A stretch of DNA of 64,000 nucleotides from DAOUJH01 sp965116555 (lineage in GTDB: Bacteria; Chloroflexota; Dehalococcoidia; Lucifugimonadales; QGNO01): NCBI GenBank assembly GCA_965116555.1, contig OZ220698.1, positions 992,001 to 1,056,000 of the forward strand, given 5' to 3'. Within the stretch, counting starts at the first letter, position 1, and each line of letters begins with the position of its first letter. A model generated the notes under the pieces. That model was not told the origin of the DNA. It was given only the letters and a program-made list of their open reading frames with translations, and made no database searches. Shown one piece after another: positions 47,707 to 56,633 of the stretch. The translations under genes were made by a program, and so were the position numbers.

Positions 47707-49032
47707 CTATGAAGGTCTCCTTTGTTCTCTTCTCAGCTCTACGGCCCGTGCGTGACCCGTTAGGCCTTCCGCGCGGGCCAGGATCGCCGCTGGCTTTGCG
47801 AGTGCGTCCGCATCCGATTCATTCAGCGACACCACGGGGAACCGCTTCACGAATTGATCGGAGCCCAGGTAAGAAGCAAACCTGGCCGTGCCGTGCGTCG
47901 GAATGGTGTGGCTGGGCCCTGCTATGTAATCGCCCAGCACCTCTCCTGAATTGTGCCCCAGAAAGAGCGCGCCTACATGGCGTATTTTGGGCTTCAATGC
48001 CCAGGGGTCATTGACCAGCAGGGTGAGGTGCTCCGGGGCAAACAGGTTGGCAACTTCCACCGCCTGGTCAAGGTCGTCTACAATGAAGATGACTCCTTGG
48101 CCGTCCACTGCCCCACGGACTATCTCCCTGCGCTCAAGCGTCTCCATCTGCAGTTCCATCTCGGCCATCACCTTGTCAGCCAGTGCCTCGGAATCGGTGG
48201 CCATGGCCGGGGAAGCCATAACGTCGTGCTCCGCCTGCCCAAGGAGGTCCGCCGCACAGATCCCGGGGTCTGCATGCTCGTCCGCAACTATCATAGTCTC
48301 GGTCGGCCCGAAGATGCCGTCAATGCCCACGTTTCCAAACACCATCTTCTTGGCCAGCGTAACGAATATGTTCCCCGGGCCGCATATCTTGTGGACGGCG
48401 GGCACCGACTCCGTACCGTAGGCCATGGCCGCAATAGCCTGCGCCCCGCCTATGCGAAACACGCGATCCACTCCCGCCGCGTAAGCTGCAGCCAGCACAA
48501 CGTTGGCCTGGTCGCCCTTTACGGGAGTGCACATCACTATCTCGTCCACTCCGGCGGAGCGGGCAGTGACCACCGTCATAAGCACTGTCGATGGATAGGC
48601 GGCCGTGCCCCCCGGAGCATACACGCCGACTCGTTCCAACGGGGACACGGTTTCGCCCAGGCCTGTGGTCTCGTCGAACCACGACTTGGGGAGAGACGCT
48701 TTGGCAAAGCTGCCTATGCGTGCGGCGGCGGCCTGCATGGCGTCGCGGAGCTCCTCAGGCAGCGAGTTGTAGGCGCGCTCCATGTCCTCCCGGTCGACTT
48801 CCAGGTCATCGTAGTCAACGCCGTCTATGCGCCTGGAGAACTCTTTGACCGCCTCGTCGCCCCGGAGCCGCACCTCATCGAGTATGTAAGTGACCACCTC
48901 CGACAGAGACATAGCCCTGCCGAAGATATTCTCTATGCCCTTTGCCACCGCCTCTGGAACGGCATCGGACTCTATGCTGCCACGGCCGGCAATATGAAGT
49001 TTGGCCTCTTCCAGGCCACGGAGAATCCTCAT
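47707..49032 (-). CDS. hisD: Histidinol dehydrogenase
   Basis: This 441-aa enzyme has RVGVYAPGGTAAYPSTVLM, GGAQAIAAMAYGTESVP, KICGPGNIFVTLAKK, GPTETMIVADEHADP, LLGQAEHD (Zn ligands) and LNHxLPT-like GPSHTIPTHGTARFAS. It oxidises histidinol to histidine in two steps. ATG 49032. It lies between hisG and hisC. Confidence 0.95.
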   Translation of the reverse strand: MRILRGLEEAKLHIAGRGSIESDAVPEAVAKGIENIFGRAMSLSEVVTYILDEVRLRGDEAVKEFSRRIDGVDYDDLEVDREDMERAYNSLPEELRDAMQAAAARIGSFAKASLPKSWFDETTGLGETVSPLERVGVYAPGGTAAYPSTVLMTVVTARSAGVDEIVMCTPVKGDQANVVLAAAYAAGVDRVFRIGGAQAIAAMAYGTESVPAVHKICGPGNIFVTLAKKMVFGNVGIDGIFGPTETMIVADEHADPGICAADLLGQAEHDVMASPAMATDSEALADKVMAEMELQMETLERREIVRGAVDGQGVIFIVDDLDQAVEVANLFAPEHLTLLVNDPWALKPKIRHVGALFLGHNSGEVLGDYIAGPSHTIPTHGTARFASYLGSDQFVKRFPVVSLNESDADALAKPAAILARAEGLTGHARAVELRREQRRPS

Positions 49033-49068
49033 GCAAACACCAACTTAGCTAGTTGAAAGAACAGGCTA

Positions 49069-50103
49069 TCAGCCTTCGCCCAGCGCTCTGAGGAGCCCCT
49101 GGAACGCCACGGACTCTTCATGATACACGTATCTGGGCTGGACCGCGGATATTCCGGTAGCTCCAATGGACCTGAAGTGATCAAGCGACTCTTGCAGACT
49201 CGCTTGGGGGACCACCACGGTCACAGCGTACCAACCCTCCGCATCCGGCGTATAGACGCGGGCTACCGTTGGGCCCTTCAGTCCTGCTAGATTAGCGCGG
49301 GACATCACCGCGAGAGCCACCCTATCGGCGGACTCGCCCTGCACGTTGGCGGTGACCCTGAAGTAGTTTCGCGCCTCCAGGTAACCCTCTATCCGCTCTA
49401 TGAAGCGGCGCGTCAACTCCTTCTTCACGCCGTTGCTTCCCAGAGACGTTCTGTTTCCTATGAGACACGCTTGAGACTCCATGACTGTCCCGTCCGCCAG
49501 GGTCTTGAGCTGATTTTCCCTCAGCGTGGTGCCCGTGGCCGATATATCCACAATGACATCGGCAAAGCCCATGAGAGGAGCCGCCTCCAGGCTGCCGCTG
49601 GACTGGACGAGCGTGAAATAGTAGATGCCGCGGCTGAAGAAGAACCTCTGGGTAGACCTGGGATACTTCGTGGCGACACGTAGATCGCGGCCGCGTTCCC
49701 TGAATTCTGCGGCCAGGTCCGCAAGGTCCGCCATCTCCGAGACGTCCAGCCATCCTTGGGGAACGGCGGTCACCAGTTTGCACCTGCTGTAGGACAGGTC
49801 ATCCATTATGGTGAAGCTCTCGCCGTCGTCCAGCTTGTATTCGGCGAATCTATCCAACCCCACGATTCCTATGTCGGCGCTGCCTTCCTCCACCTTGCTG
49901 GTGATGTCGGCGGCGCGTTGGAACAGCACCACCACGTCGCTCAAAGAGCTGAGCCGCCCCATGTAGTGCCGGAAGTTCCCCCTGGACACGCTCATGCCGC
50001 ACTCAGAAAGGAACCCCAGCGTCGACTCGTACATCTCGCCGTCGCTGGGTATGGCCAACCTCAGCGTTTCTTCAGGACTTTTTTGTGAAGAGCTATCAAG
50101 CAT
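49069..50103 (-). CDS. hisG: ATP phosphoribosyltransferase, long form (HisG with C-terminal regulatory domain)
   Basis: This 344-aa enzyme (ATG 50103) has the HisG core: LRLAIPSDGEMYESTLGFL, DIGIVGLDRFAEY, RVATKYP, and the PRPP loop in DVIVDISATGTTLREN. An ACT-like HisG_C domain (about 265-335, YAVTVVVPQASLQESLDHFRSIGATGISA) follows, the mark of the long form that is feedback-inhibited by histidine and needs no HisZ. ATG 50103 overlaps the upstream gene by 8 bp; TTG 50133 and ATG 50124 are longer options. The upstream neighbour is nevertheless HisRS/HisZ-like. Confidence 0.92.
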   Translation of the reverse strand: MLDSSSQKSPEETLRLAIPSDGEMYESTLGFLSECGMSVSRGNFRHYMGRLSSLSDVVVLFQRAADITSKVEEGSADIGIVGLDRFAEYKLDDGESFTIMDDLSYSRCKLVTAVPQGWLDVSEMADLADLAAEFRERGRDLRVATKYPRSTQRFFFSRGIYYFTLVQSSGSLEAAPLMGFADVIVDISATGTTLRENQLKTLADGTVMESQACLIGNRTSLGSNGVKKELTRRFIERIEGYLEARNYFRVTANVQGESADRVALAVMSRANLAGLKGPTVARVYTPDAEGWYAVTVVVPQASLQESLDHFRSIGATGISAVQPRYVYHEESVAFQGLLRALGEG

Positions 50104-51505
50104 CTTGGTAAGAGACCTCTCCATTCGCTTCAACTGTTATCACCCGGCTTATCCCCGTTTCCCTGGCATACGACAGGCTGTCCTCCAGGGAACGAGCCGT
50201 CACATCCGAATGCACTCTGCCTCCCAGGCCGCGAAGCCTATCGGCCTCACGCAGAGCGGCCTGAAAGGCCGGTTCGCTGGCAGGCCTGACCAGCACCGCC
50301 TCCCCCTGCTCTTCCCAGGGTCTGCCGCCATCTCCGTTCTGAACTACAGCTTCTACCACACGCTCCAATGACCAGGCGAAGCCCATAGTTGGCACACGCT
50401 CCGTCCCCCCCATGGCCCTGGCAAGGCCGTCGTAGCGGCCTCCTCCACCCAGGGAAGCGCCGTTCAAGCCGGGTCGAGTTAGGTCGAATATGAGGTCGCT
50501 GTAGTAAGCAATCCCCCTTGCCAGGCCGAAGTCCAGCACAACGTCAGCCTCCACTTCATGGCTGGCGAAGGCCTTTAGCGACTCCTCCAAGCGGTCCAGC
50601 TCCGCCAAAGCCCTGGCCGGAAGCTCCATCTCCCTCACACTGCCCAGCGCCTCCGCAATGCTACCTCTCTTCTGGGCGACTTTGCCCAAAAGAGCGGCGG
50701 CGTCATCGAATCCATCTAAGTCGCCCCTCGAACTGTGTTTGCGTATGAACCGCTCGTGAATCTCCGCTGATGTGCGCACGCCCCTGGCGAGTAGATTCGT
50801 CCTGCCAAGGTACTGTTCCAATGCGCTCATGGTGTCCTCCGACGGGCTGCTATCCTGAACTGGGGTCTCGCCGTCGCCCTGGGACAGCCCCAAAACACCG
50901 GCTCGCCGGATCACCTCTTCAACTCCCTCAGCGCCCCGGCGCAGGTCCGATATGCTATTGAGCAGGAACAGTCCCGCCCTGTCGGATATCCCCTGTTCTT
51001 CCAACAGCGCACCAATGAATCCCATGTGGCCTATCACTATTTGACACCTGATCCCCAGCCTCGCCAGGCCCTGGCAAGCTATGGCCATGACCTCCGCGTC
51101 CGACCAGGGGCCGGCGGCGCCTATCAGCTCAGCGCCTGCCTGGGTGAACTGGCGGTATTCGGCCTCATCCATCTCGTATCTGAATACAGGGCCCCGGTAC
51201 TGCCAGCGCAGCGGGAATTGACCATCTCCCAGGCCTTGTAGGTAGGCTCTCACCACTGACGAGGTGAATTCAGGCCTCAGGCTTACCCGCCTTCCGCCGG
51301 GGTCGGTAAAGGTGTACATCTTGCTGGCAAGCTCCCCGCCAGACTTCCGCAGGAAAAGCTCCGTCTCTTCCAGCAAAGGGGTGTCAATGCGGCGATAGCC
51401 GTAGCCGCCAAGAAAATCGCCTAAAGTGAGGCCAACCCAACTGAGAATGCGGGTCTGGTCCGGTTGCTGGTCTTGCATGCCTCTAAGGCGCTTTGGTGCT
51501 TCCAT
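50096..51505 (-). CDS. Histidyl-tRNA synthetase-like protein (HisZ or divergent HisRS)
   Basis: This 469-aa protein has class-II motifs: motif 1 region GYGYRRIDTPLLEETELF with LRPEFTSSVVRAYL, motif 2 FRYEMDEAEYRQFTQAG, and motif 3 GGGGRYDGLARAMGGTERVP. In true HisRS motif 2 usually reads FRxExPQxGRxRQF; the PQxGR part is MDEAE here. The histidine-specific LVRGLDYY is LARGIAYY. A C-terminal domain (about 400-469) resembles the anticodon-binding fold. These changes favour a HisZ-like, non-charging paralogue, and it is coupled to hisG by overlap. It could still be a divergent HisRS. Confidence 0.7.
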   Translation of the reverse strand: MEAPKRLRGMQDQQPDQTRILSWVGLTLGDFLGGYGYRRIDTPLLEETELFLRKSGGELASKMYTFTDPGGRRVSLRPEFTSSVVRAYLQGLGDGQFPLRWQYRGPVFRYEMDEAEYRQFTQAGAELIGAAGPWSDAEVMAIACQGLARLGIRCQIVIGHMGFIGALLEEQGISDRAGLFLLNSISDLRRGAEGVEEVIRRAGVLGLSQGDGETPVQDSSPSEDTMSALEQYLGRTNLLARGVRTSAEIHERFIRKHSSRGDLDGFDDAAALLGKVAQKRGSIAEALGSVREMELPARALAELDRLEESLKAFASHEVEADVVLDFGLARGIAYYSDLIFDLTRPGLNGASLGGGGRYDGLARAMGGTERVPTMGFAWSLERVVEAVVQNGDGGRPWEEQGEAVLVRPASEPAFQAALREADRLRGLGGRVHSDVTARSLEDSLSYARETGISRVITVEANGEVSYQDA

Positions 51506-51546
51506 GACTCTTTACACTAGCTTGTCGTGAACTCTATTTTAGCTTA

Positions 51547-51577
51547 GGGCACGGTTCAGCTTCAATAAACCATGCCC
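51547..51577 (-). terminator. Hairpin between the cytochrome-Mo fusion gene and the his cluster
   Basis: GGGCACGGTT (51547-51556) pairs with AACCATGCCC (51568-51577), 10 bp with one G-U or A-C pair depending on the strand. It lies 12 bp after the stop of the upstream minus-strand gene. There is no T run, so rho-independent termination is uncertain. Confidence 0.4.
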
Positions 51578-51588
51578 TGGACGGCTGG

Positions 51589-52629
51589 CTACTGCAGCGG
51601 CAACGGAGGCTGCAGCCACTTGCTGGTGTCGTTCACCTCCACCCTTTCAACCCACTTCACCCAATCGTATCCACGCTTGCCGGGTGCCACCAGCCGCACT
51701 GGGAACCCGTGCCAGTGCGAAAGCCTTTCGTCGCCAACCCGCGTTCCAAGTATGTACTCCTCGATTTCCGATAGTGAGAACCGCCGGTAGTAGCCGGTCA
51801 CCGAGCGCACCGTGACGCTGGCGGCCCCCTCTTTGACCCCTGCCCTGTCCAGCAGCTCCCTCAGCGACATTCCAGTCCACTCCTGGGTGGAGTACCAGCC
51901 GCCCGTGCAGTCGATTGTCTCCGTTATGGTCTTGGTGTGAGCGCTGATCTCCTGGAAATCGATATGCAGAGGCGTATCGACCAAGCCAACCACGCTCAGA
52001 CGCCAGGATTCGCTGTCTAGTGGAGCGGGCCTATCATTGAGCCATGAAACGGCGGGGAAGGCGTTTCCGGAGAAGCTGGCGGCATGGTACGAGCCGGTGA
52101 ACCTGCGGCCCGCCCCGGGCAATGACCAAGCCGACAAAGCCGTTTCGCTGAGCCGCCACAGAACGAGTCCCCCCACGGCTACCCCGCCGTATCTGAGGAA
52201 GACCCGCCTATCCGCCCAGAAGCGCGGCTTCAGGCTCCATTTGTGGAACACCACATGCCAGGCCACAAGCGGCACAAGGGCAACCGACACATAGATATGC
52301 CAGCTCACTCCGCTGAATCCAAGGAAATAGAACGAACCGACGTTGCTCCAGATCAGTCCGAGCAGAAGTGACGTCAGCAGCAAGCCCAGCGCAACGGTAA
52401 ATACGGTGAAGTTGACCGGCTGTCGCTTCCACCTGCTCCGCCTGCGCAATGGTGGAATAATGTTCCTCGACTTCCACAGTAAGACCAAGGCTATGCTGAA
52501 ACCGGCCACGCGGTGTATCTGAAGGGCAATGGCCCTATCCGGCGCGCCCCATATGAGACCCAAGAGGCCCGTCGCCAGCTCCACGGTGCCCATTATCAGC
52601 AGCAGAATGTTCGCCCAAGGATATCTCAT
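51589..52629 (-). CDS. Cytochrome b-like membrane domain fused to a molybdopterin (sulfite-oxidase/YedY-like) domain
   Basis: This 346-aa fusion has four helices (about 5-27, 34-52, 72-93, 106-125) with candidate haem histidines H39, H111, H125 and H129. A twin-arginine-like motif DRRVFLR (140-146) directly precedes a fifth hydrophobic stretch (147-160). The C-terminal oxidoreductase molybdopterin domain (about 205-335) has Cys241 in ETIDCTGGW as the likely Mo ligand, plus SHWHGFPVRLVAPG and GYDWVKWV. Family knowledge: YedY/sulfite oxidase domains act outside the membrane, with electrons passing to or from the b haem. The substrate is unknown. The internal Tat motif would let the last domain cross the membrane folded. 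It is upstream of his genes but separated by a hairpin. Confidence 0.8.
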   Translation of the reverse strand: MRYPWANILLLIMGTVELATGLLGLIWGAPDRAIALQIHRVAGFSIALVLLWKSRNIIPPLRRRSRWKRQPVNFTVFTVALGLLLTSLLLGLIWSNVGSFYFLGFSGVSWHIYVSVALVPLVAWHVVFHKWSLKPRFWADRRVFLRYGGVAVGGLVLWRLSETALSAWSLPGAGRRFTGSYHAASFSGNAFPAVSWLNDRPAPLDSESWRLSVVGLVDTPLHIDFQEISAHTKTITETIDCTGGWYSTQEWTGMSLRELLDRAGVKEGAASVTVRSVTGYYRRFSLSEIEEYILGTRVGDERLSHWHGFPVRLVAPGKRGYDWVKWVERVEVNDTSKWLQPPLPLQ

Positions 52630-52645
52630 AAAGGCTTTTTCCTAT

Positions 52646-52658
52646 TGAGACGTTCTCA
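52646..52658. promoter_or_regulatory. Small palindrome in the divergent gap before uvrC
   Basis: TGAGA-CGT-TCTCA lies 17 bp from the start of the cytochrome-Mo gene and 57 bp from uvrC. It could be an operator for either gene. It is too short to assign to a known regulator. Confidence 0.3.
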
Positions 52659-52714
52659 TTGCAAATGTATACACCAAGAGTACCCTTAAATCCCCCTATT
52701 TCCAATGCTAGAAT

Positions 52715-54631
52715 GTGTCTGAGATGTCGATGACCCCGCTGGCCATATCCGATCGCCTGAAAGCCACCCCTACCCTGCCCGGCGTATACATGATGCGCAA
52801 CGAGGAAGGGGATGTCATCTACGTTGGCAAAGCGGCCAATCTGCGCAGCCGCCTGCGTAGCTACTTCGGCTCGCCCAGCAACATGGAGCCACGAGTACGC
52901 AACCTGGTGGCCAGCATCGCAGATTTTGAGTACACCGTCGCCGAGACCGGGGCGGAAGCGCTCCTCCTGGAAAACACGCTGATCAAGAGGTACAAGCCCA
53001 GGTACAACGCCAGGCTTAAAGACGACAAGACCTACCCATTCATCAAAATAGACCTCAACGAGGATTTTCCGCAGCTCTACTTCACCCGGCGCATCCAGAA
53101 CGACAAAGCCCGTTACTTCGGCCCCTTCGCCAGCGCCGGTTCGGTGCGCACCACCATGGCGCTGCTCAAGAAGCTGTTCCCCTACAGGTCCTGCACCAAG
53201 GTCATCACCGGCAACGACCCCAGGCCCTGCTTGGAATACTACATAAACCGCTGCGCCGCCCCGTGCATAGGCATTGTAAACAAAGAAGAGTACCGGGAGA
53301 TCATAGACCAGGTAATCATGTTCATGGAAGGCAAGACCGACCAGGTGCTCCGCGATCTCACCAAGAAGATGCGCTCTGCTTCGGAACAGCTGCAGTTTGA
53401 GAGGGCAGCCGCCCTCAGGGACCAGATAAGGGCTATAGAACGGGTCAACGAGAACCAGAAGGTGGTCTCGCAAGACCGCTCGGATCAGGACGCCATTGCC
53501 TTTGCCGCTAGCGGCAACGAAGCCTGGGTCGAAGTCTTCTATGTACGTCAGGGCAAGCTGACCGGAAGAGACCACTTCATTGTGGAGGGCATCCGAGAAG
53601 ACGCGCCCCCTCAAATCATGGAGACATTCATCAAGCAGTTCTACGATACCGCGCCCCACGTGCCCAGAGAGGTGCTCCTACAGCACGACGCAGGCAATGA
53701 CAAGCCCCTCATCGAGGAGTGGCTCAGCAAAAAGCGAGGCACCAAGGTGCGGCTGCTCGCCCCGCAGCGCGGGGTAAAACGTCATTTGGTGCAAATGGTG
53801 GCTGACAATGCGGCTCAGGGCCTGCAACAGCGGGCAGTCAAATGGCTTTCCGATACCAACAATCTACAACAGGCCATGAACGAGGTTTCGGAGGCGCTGA
53901 GCCTGCCCAGGCTGCCCAGCCGCATGGAGTGTTACGACATCTCTAACATCCAGGGCAGCAATCCCGTCGGCTCTATGGTGGTCTTCGAAGAAGGCAGACC
54001 CAAGAACGGGCACTATCGCCGTTTCCGCATCAAGTCCGTGGAAGGCGTAGACGATTACTCAATGATGCAGGAGATGCTGCGTCGCAGGTTCCGCAAGTTG
54101 GGGGAACAGCTACAAAGCCTCAACGACGACGCAGACTCTGATGGGCAGAATGGCACTACGCCCTCGAATGGTCAACACGCTAATGGAGAGACCTGGGGCA
54201 TCATACCCGACTTGGTCCTGATCGACGGCGGGAAGGGTCATTTATCGGCTGCCCTTCAGGTGTTCCTTGAGCTGGGTTTGGTGGACAGAATCCCAATTGC
54301 CAGCCTGGCCAAGGAGCGCGAGGAGCTGTTTCTCCCCCACGACCCGGACCCAATACTCCTTCCCAAGGGGTCTCAGGGCCTGTTCTTGGTGCAACGCATC
54401 CGCGACGAGGCCCACAGATTCGCCGTCACCTACCACCGTCAGAGACGCAGCAAAGGCGCGGTGAGGTCATTGCTGGACTCCGTACCGGGCGTGGGCCCAA
54501 AGAAGCGCAGGATGCTCATTCAGAAGTTCGGCTCGGTGGCCGGAGTAAAGGAGGCGTCATTGCCTGAGCTTGCCGAGGTGCCCGGCGTCAACATGGCGCT
54601 AGCCGAAAAGATCAAAGAGCACCTGGGCTAA
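52715..54631 (+). CDS. uvrC: UvrC, excinuclease ABC subunit C
   Basis: This 638-aa protein has an N-terminal GIY-YIG nuclease domain (LPGVYMMRNEEGDVIYVGKA), a cysteine-containing middle (CLEYYINRCAAPCIG), and a UVR motif (about 206-240). An RNase-H-like C-terminal nuclease follows (MECYDISNIQGSNPVGSMVV; Asp/Asp/His in VLIDGGKGHL and RDEAHRFA), then a helix-hairpin-helix pair at the end (PGVGPKKRRML and PGVNMALAEKI). It makes both incisions in nucleotide excision repair. GTG 52715 is used, with in-frame ATG 52724 and 52730 as alternatives. A 25-residue polar insert (about 468-492) is an expansion. Confidence 0.95.
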   Translation: MSEMSMTPLAISDRLKATPTLPGVYMMRNEEGDVIYVGKAANLRSRLRSYFGSPSNMEPRVRNLVASIADFEYTVAETGAEALLLENTLIKRYKPRYNARLKDDKTYPFIKIDLNEDFPQLYFTRRIQNDKARYFGPFASAGSVRTTMALLKKLFPYRSCTKVITGNDPRPCLEYYINRCAAPCIGIVNKEEYREIIDQVIMFMEGKTDQVLRDLTKKMRSASEQLQFERAAALRDQIRAIERVNENQKVVSQDRSDQDAIAFAASGNEAWVEVFYVRQGKLTGRDHFIVEGIREDAPPQIMETFIKQFYDTAPHVPREVLLQHDAGNDKPLIEEWLSKKRGTKVRLLAPQRGVKRHLVQMVADNAAQGLQQRAVKWLSDTNNLQQAMNEVSEALSLPRLPSRMECYDISNIQGSNPVGSMVVFEEGRPKNGHYRRFRIKSVEGVDDYSMMQEMLRRRFRKLGEQLQSLNDDADSDGQNGTTPSNGQHANGETWGIIPDLVLIDGGKGHLSAALQVFLELGLVDRIPIASLAKEREELFLPHDPDPILLPKGSQGLFLVQRIRDEAHRFAVTYHRQRRSKGAVRSLLDSVPGVGPKKRRMLIQKFGSVAGVKEASLPELAEVPGVNMALAEKIKEHLG

Positions 54632-55005
54632 TGGCCTGCTGACTCTACAAAGCTGCCCAGCCCTCTGGACATGGCGGCCTCATCTTGATAACGCTCCAGC
54701 AGTACCTCTATACCTGGTACGCCAAGGGGCAAAGCCGATATGGCTATCGCGCGGTAGAATGTTCCGTTGGGAACCGTAACGTCCACGTGCTCGCCAATTC
54801 CAGGGACCTGCACACCCAAAGCCTTGGCCATCTCACCGGCCTGAGCCAAGCCGAGGCGATTGGCATAGCACCTGGTGACTGCCCTTCCGTCGTGCAGAAG
54901 CGTTGTGCCGCTTTTGCCGCGCCGCAACCGCAGCCTTATGGCGCCACGAGGGCGCTCCATTAGCTTTTCAGCGTAATCAAGCGCCCTCTTTCTGCTGACT
55001 CCCAC
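54628..55005 (-). CDS. Unknown basic protein (125 aa)
   Basis: This 125-aa protein, not recognised, starts MGVSRKRALDYAEKLMERPRG and is basic in its first 45 residues. GVQVPGIGEHVDVTVPNGTFYRAI in the middle is probably beta-rich. There are no cysteine pairs (one Cys) and no membrane helix. It lies 15 bp downstream of the next minus-strand gene, likely in one operon with it, and overlaps the uvrC stop by 4 bp tail to tail. A small nucleic-acid-binding role would fit the charge but is a guess. Confidence 0.6.
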   Translation of the reverse strand: MGVSRKRALDYAEKLMERPRGAIRLRLRRGKSGTTLLHDGRAVTRCYANRLGLAQAGEMAKALGVQVPGIGEHVDVTVPNGTFYRAIAISALPLGVPGIEVLLERYQDEAAMSRGLGSFVESAGH

Positions 55006-55020
55006 CCGTGCTCGCCTGGG

Positions 55021-55731
55021 CTACGTTTGCCTCGTTACAGCCGCTTCGTGTTGCTCTTCCTCCAAGGTTACCTTGAGCGCCTTGAGCAAGTTTATAGCAA
55101 CATCCAGGTATTCGGCTGTCAGAGGCGACGTAAGGCGCGCACTACCAGCAGCAAGGTAAAGTCCTGATGCGTCCCCCATGGCCTCAGCAAACGGCCCTGT
55201 GTCCGTGGCTGAAGATGGGGATGGCGCCGGCTGCACGTTGGCAACCGGTGCGGTTTCTGAAGCGTCAGAAGCGCTCTTCATAATCCTGGCGGCATCTATG
55301 AGATGCTTCTGAATTAGCGTGAACCGGCGTATTATCTCTTCCCGCGGAGCCTTGGTTATCTCCTCCAGCGCAATGAGAAGCGTGGAGTCGTCCGGCGACT
55401 CGCCGTTGAACTTGTCGTAGAGGGCTCTCAGCAGGTCTATCCTCTGGAACGATTGCACCCTTGCCCAGCGGCCCTCGCCGGGATTGGCCGGGTGTAAGAT
55501 CTTCCGGCAGAGGTCGGTTACTCTCAACTCACCCCTGCCCTCCACCAGGCCAAAATCGCGTAATGCGGCCACTTTGGCAAACAGCGTGCCGCTGTTCTCC
55601 GCCATTCCCAGCTCCCAGGCCAGGCCCTTGACGCCAACGCCGCCCTTGAATTTAGCCAGGATTCTGGCCGCGATTTCCACGGCGTCTCCAAACCTAATAT
55701 CCGGATATGAGTATGTTCCCAGCTTTGCCAT
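55021..55731 (-). CDS. Unknown protein with winged-helix-like N-terminus (236 aa)
   Basis: This 236-aa protein starts AKLGTYSYPDIRFGDAVEIA. A region like a winged helix follows (about 15-80, GGVGVKGLAWELGMAENSGTL, AALRDFGLVEGRGELRVTDL), then a helical middle. A low-complexity linker (about 165-185, NVQPAPSPSSATD) leads to a C-terminal helix ending KALKVTLEEEQHEAA. The fold suggests a regulator or DNA-binding adaptor; no family is recognised. ATG 55731 with AGAGGA upstream was chosen over TTG 55737. It has a strong promoter of its own and is followed by the 125-aa unknown. Confidence 0.65.
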   Translation of the reverse strand: MAKLGTYSYPDIRFGDAVEIAARILAKFKGGVGVKGLAWELGMAENSGTLFAKVAALRDFGLVEGRGELRVTDLCRKILHPANPGEGRWARVQSFQRIDLLRALYDKFNGESPDDSTLLIALEEITKAPREEIIRRFTLIQKHLIDAARIMKSASDASETAPVANVQPAPSPSSATDTGPFAEAMGDASGLYLAAGSARLTSPLTAEYLDVAINLLKALKVTLEEEQHEAAVTRQT

Positions 55732-55770
55732 TAGCAAATCCTCTGTATATTCCTGAACATTCTGCTGAAT

Positions 55771-55799
55771 AATCTACCACCCCTCTCCCTGCTTGTCAA
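55771..55799 (-). promoter_or_regulatory. Strong sigma-70 promoter for the unknown pair
   Basis: On the minus strand TTGACA (55799-55794) and TAGATT (55776-55771) are separated by exactly 17 bp. The start codon is 40 bp beyond the -10 box. It is one of the best consensus promoters in the window. Confidence 0.6.
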
Positions 55800-55990
55800 T
55801 AGGTGTCAGATAATCTGCTACAGATACAGTTATATTTCTCCTGATTTACCCTCCCATAGGGCAGATACTTTACTGGCTTCTTGCTGTTTTTCCTAAAGGG
55901 CGGATGGATTCTCTGCTCTTCTAGCACCGTGCATGAGGCCTGAAAAAGATGTAAACTACCGGCAGAACACGAGGCTCATAAGGAGGGACC

Positions 55991-56572
55991 ATGAGTGAGC
56001 AGACCAGTGTAGTAACGCCTGAGAGGTTCTCAAGCGGATTTACCTACAACGACTACATTGCCCAGATAAAGGTGAACAAGGACAGGTTTGAGCAGTATTA
56101 TCAGTCCGTGGAGGTCTCCCAGGACGACGCGGACTTCTTCAAGAAGGCTGTGGAGGCAGGCGTCACCAAGATGCTGGTGCTGGGCGAGGACTGGTGCCCC
56201 GACGTTTTCAGGGGCATGCCGGTCGCGGCGCGCATCTCTGAAGCCTCCGGCATGGAGTTACGGGTCTTCCCCAGAGATGAAAACCTGGACATCATGAACG
56301 AATTCCTCAAAGACGGCGAGTTTCAGTCCATCCCCACCGTGGTTCTCTATACCAACGACCACGACTACGTGGGTCACTGGATCGAGCGCCCCGTCAAGGC
56401 AAACGAAGAGCGGGTGCAGATAGAGGCCCAGGTCAAGCAAGAGATGTCCGGCGCATCCGACGAAGAGGTCCGCAACGCGATCCGTGAGCGTACTGCGGCC
56501 CGTTTCCCGGCCTGGCAGCAGGAAAGCGTCAAGGAGATCCGCCAGCTCATCTCAGATAAAGCCGGCGTCTAG
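55991..56572 (+). CDS. Thioredoxin-fold protein with single-Cys WCPD motif
   Basis: This 193-aa protein has a thioredoxin-like core: VLGEDWCPDVFRGMPVAARIS (Cys about 76), FPRDENLDIMNEF, and SIPTVVLYTND with the cis-proline. The active site is WCPD, lacking the second Cys of CxxC, as in the Thioredoxin_9-like group. It might act as a thiol-dependent reductase or peroxidase helper, but the substrate is unknown. The C-terminal 60 residues are helical and charged. ATG 55991 has AGGAGGG upstream. Confidence 0.75.
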   Translation: MSEQTSVVTPERFSSGFTYNDYIAQIKVNKDRFEQYYQSVEVSQDDADFFKKAVEAGVTKMLVLGEDWCPDVFRGMPVAARISEASGMELRVFPRDENLDIMNEFLKDGEFQSIPTVVLYTNDHDYVGHWIERPVKANEERVQIEAQVKQEMSGASDEEVRNAIRERTAARFPAWQQESVKEIRQLISDKAGV

Positions 56573-56633
56573 CACACGAGCCTGGCTCCCATCATCACTC
56601 CACGTCCCCAGCGGCTGCGGATGCCGTGTGCCC

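Noticed and set aside
47953..49056. A 367-codon plus-strand frame opposite hisD
   Set aside because: Shadow of hisD, whose Zn-ligand motifs are in the minus frame.
52535..53659. A 374-codon minus-strand frame over uvrC
   Set aside because: Overlaps GIY-YIG and UVR motifs of uvrC read in the plus frame.
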